Source of the DNA: an uncultured Kangiella sp.
GTDB taxonomy: Bacteria; Pseudomonadota; Gammaproteobacteria; Enterobacterales; DSM-103792
Direction: 5' to 3'
NCBI GenBank assembly: GCA_946481205.1
Contig: CAMLNB010000161.1
Location: forward strand, 1 to 7,877
DNA: 7,877 nt
Shown here: piece by piece, positions 7,342-7,877 of the stretch
Position numbering within the stretch: the stretch's first letter is position 1
How the letters are laid out: every line of letters starts with the position of its first letter
The notes under the pieces: model-generated
Databases searched by the model: none
What the model saw: only the letters and a program-made list of their open reading frames with translations
What the model was told of the DNA's origin: nothing
Translations under genes and position numbers: made by a program

Positions 7342-7707
7342 GTGAGCACGACAATTCGACTCATATCTGATAGCCAGCAACTCGGTGAGTTTCTAGAACA
7401 ACAAGCGGCGTTGCGCGGTTGGAAGGTGGGGTTTGATACTCACTATGACGCACAGAACTGGCAATTATCCTGGTGGAGGGGACACATTCTTCATCGATTG
7501 GATTTCCAGCCGCTTCCTGGCAACATCGTAACTGTCACTCACTACACAGATAGCTTCAAGATACTTCCACGTTTCTTATGCTGGGCACACAACGTCATTC
7601 CGTTGCTTCCATACTTGGCTCATATCGAGTTTAAGCCACTCGGCAATTTACAGTTCCCATTCGAAGACAGTGATATAAAGCCTATTATTGAGGGCAGATC
7701 ATTTTAG
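7342..7707 (+). CDS. hypothetical protein, atypical composition, abutting glnB
   Basis: Predicted 121-residue protein; I do not recognise it. It starts at GTG directly after the glnB TAA with no intervening base, in the same reading frame, and has no internal Met codon. SD-like GAGGAG (7318-7323) and GAGG (7327-7330) lie inside the last glnB codons, so translational coupling is plausible. The product is rich in Trp (five, including WQLSWW at 41-46) and aromatics, with a hydrophobic stretch around residues 75-95 (ILPRFLCW...VIPLLPYLAHI). It has no signal peptide and no clear membrane helix. Composition is foreign to the window: about 47% G+C by hand count over 7381-7680 against about 58-65% in sampled stretches of glnB and nadE, none of 15 Leu codons is CTG, and ATA occurs three times. 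This suggests recent acquisition. An open frame this long at that composition is unlikely by chance, but expression is unproven. Confidence 0.65.
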   Translation: MSTTIRLISDSQQLGEFLEQQAALRGWKVGFDTHYDAQNWQLSWWRGHILHRLDFQPLPGNIVTVTHYTDSFKILPRFLCWAHNVIPLLPYLAHIEFKPLGNLQFPFEDSDIKPIIEGRSF

Positions 7708-7786
7708 AACATCCTGCTTCTGGCAAATAGCATTATGGGTTTCGTGGCTTTGCCGCTCTACCAATCTTGCGAATGCAACTTCAACA

Positions 7787-7820
7787 AACAACAAGGGCCG
7801 CATCTGCGGCCCTTGTTGTT
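7787..7820. terminator. bidirectional Rho-independent terminator
   Basis: A perfect 15-bp stem, AACAACAAGGGCCGC with its complement GCGGCCCTTGTTGTT, closes an ATCT loop (7802-7805). The T-rich arm ends the forward transcript; on the reverse strand the stem continues into TTGTTGTTTGTTG. It lies 79 bases beyond the stop at 7707 and 12 bases beyond the stop of the leftward gene at the right edge, so one structure can serve both converging units. The 79 bases 7708-7786 show no other feature. Confidence 0.85.
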
Positions 7821-7832
7821 AGTGGCTGAAAC

Positions 7833-7877
7833 TCAGCTCTCGATATCTTTCATCCGATCCGGAAAATTCAGCGCCAG
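7833..7877 (-). CDS. C-terminal end of a convergent gene (partial)
   Basis: Reading leftward from the right edge, one frame gives LALNFPDRMKDIES and stops at TGA (7835-7833), just before the shared terminator. Its codons (CTG, GCG, CTG, CCG, ATC) match the G+C-rich usage of the core genes. A second reverse frame is also open, to TAA at 7821-7819, but it ends inside the terminator stem and its codons are less typical. Fourteen residues do not allow a name. Confidence 0.5.
   Translation of the reverse strand: MALNFPDRMKDIES

Noticed and set aside
7775..7830. Integron attC-like site after the atypical gene (long palindrome, GTTAG at the right end)
   Set aside because: The right end reads GTTAGTG, which breaks the GTTRRRY core, and the left end has no proper RYYYAAC. 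A fully paired 15-bp stem with tetraloop and T-rich arms is better explained as a terminator.

Overview
The window looks like a chromosomal segment of a gammaproteobacterium that makes type IV pili and lies outside the Enterobacteriaceae. PilS and PilR share many local motifs with the Pseudomonas proteins, as I remember them. The block pilS-pilR next to a ThiO-type oxidase is also the arrangement I recall from Pseudomonas. The P-II protein is clearly of GlnB type. I cannot name a genus. Most genes are G+C rich and CTG-biased; one gene (7342-7707) is not.

Layout. Bases 1-53 carry the likely last codons of an upstream gene and a strong intrinsic terminator. A short spacer with a perfect hairpin leads to a rightward pair: a glycine oxidase-like flavoenzyme (thiO-like, 188-1285), then, overlapping by one base, an exported protein of unknown function (1285-2049) with a small tandem repeat. 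This pair converges on a leftward two-component operon, pilS (5104-3470) then pilR (3456-2086). PilS is the membrane sensor kinase and PilR the sigma-54-dependent activator; in Pseudomonas they control pilin transcription. A 203-base divergent spacer (5105-5307) separates pilS from a rightward group: glutamine-dependent NAD synthetase (nadE, 5308-6924), the nitrogen-status protein P-II (glnB, 7003-7341), and a 121-codon unknown gene (7342-7707). The unknown gene starts on the base after the glnB stop and in the same reading frame. A perfect 15-bp hairpin (7787-7820) closes the group and can also serve a leftward gene whose last 14 codons enter from the right edge.

Working together. PilS and PilR are a cognate pair. 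NadE and P-II are linked through glutamine: NadE takes ammonia from glutamine, and P-II reports glutamine, 2-oxoglutarate and ATP/ADP status, so their adjacency suggests control of NAD synthesis by nitrogen state. The flavoenzyme and the exported protein are probably co-translated, but their joint role is unclear.

Most of the window is ordinary core-genome content. The least ordinary part is 7342-7707: no CTG leucine codons in 15, lower G+C, no recognised family, and an in-frame abutment with glnB. No CRISPR array, transposase, tRNA, rRNA or phage gene was seen.
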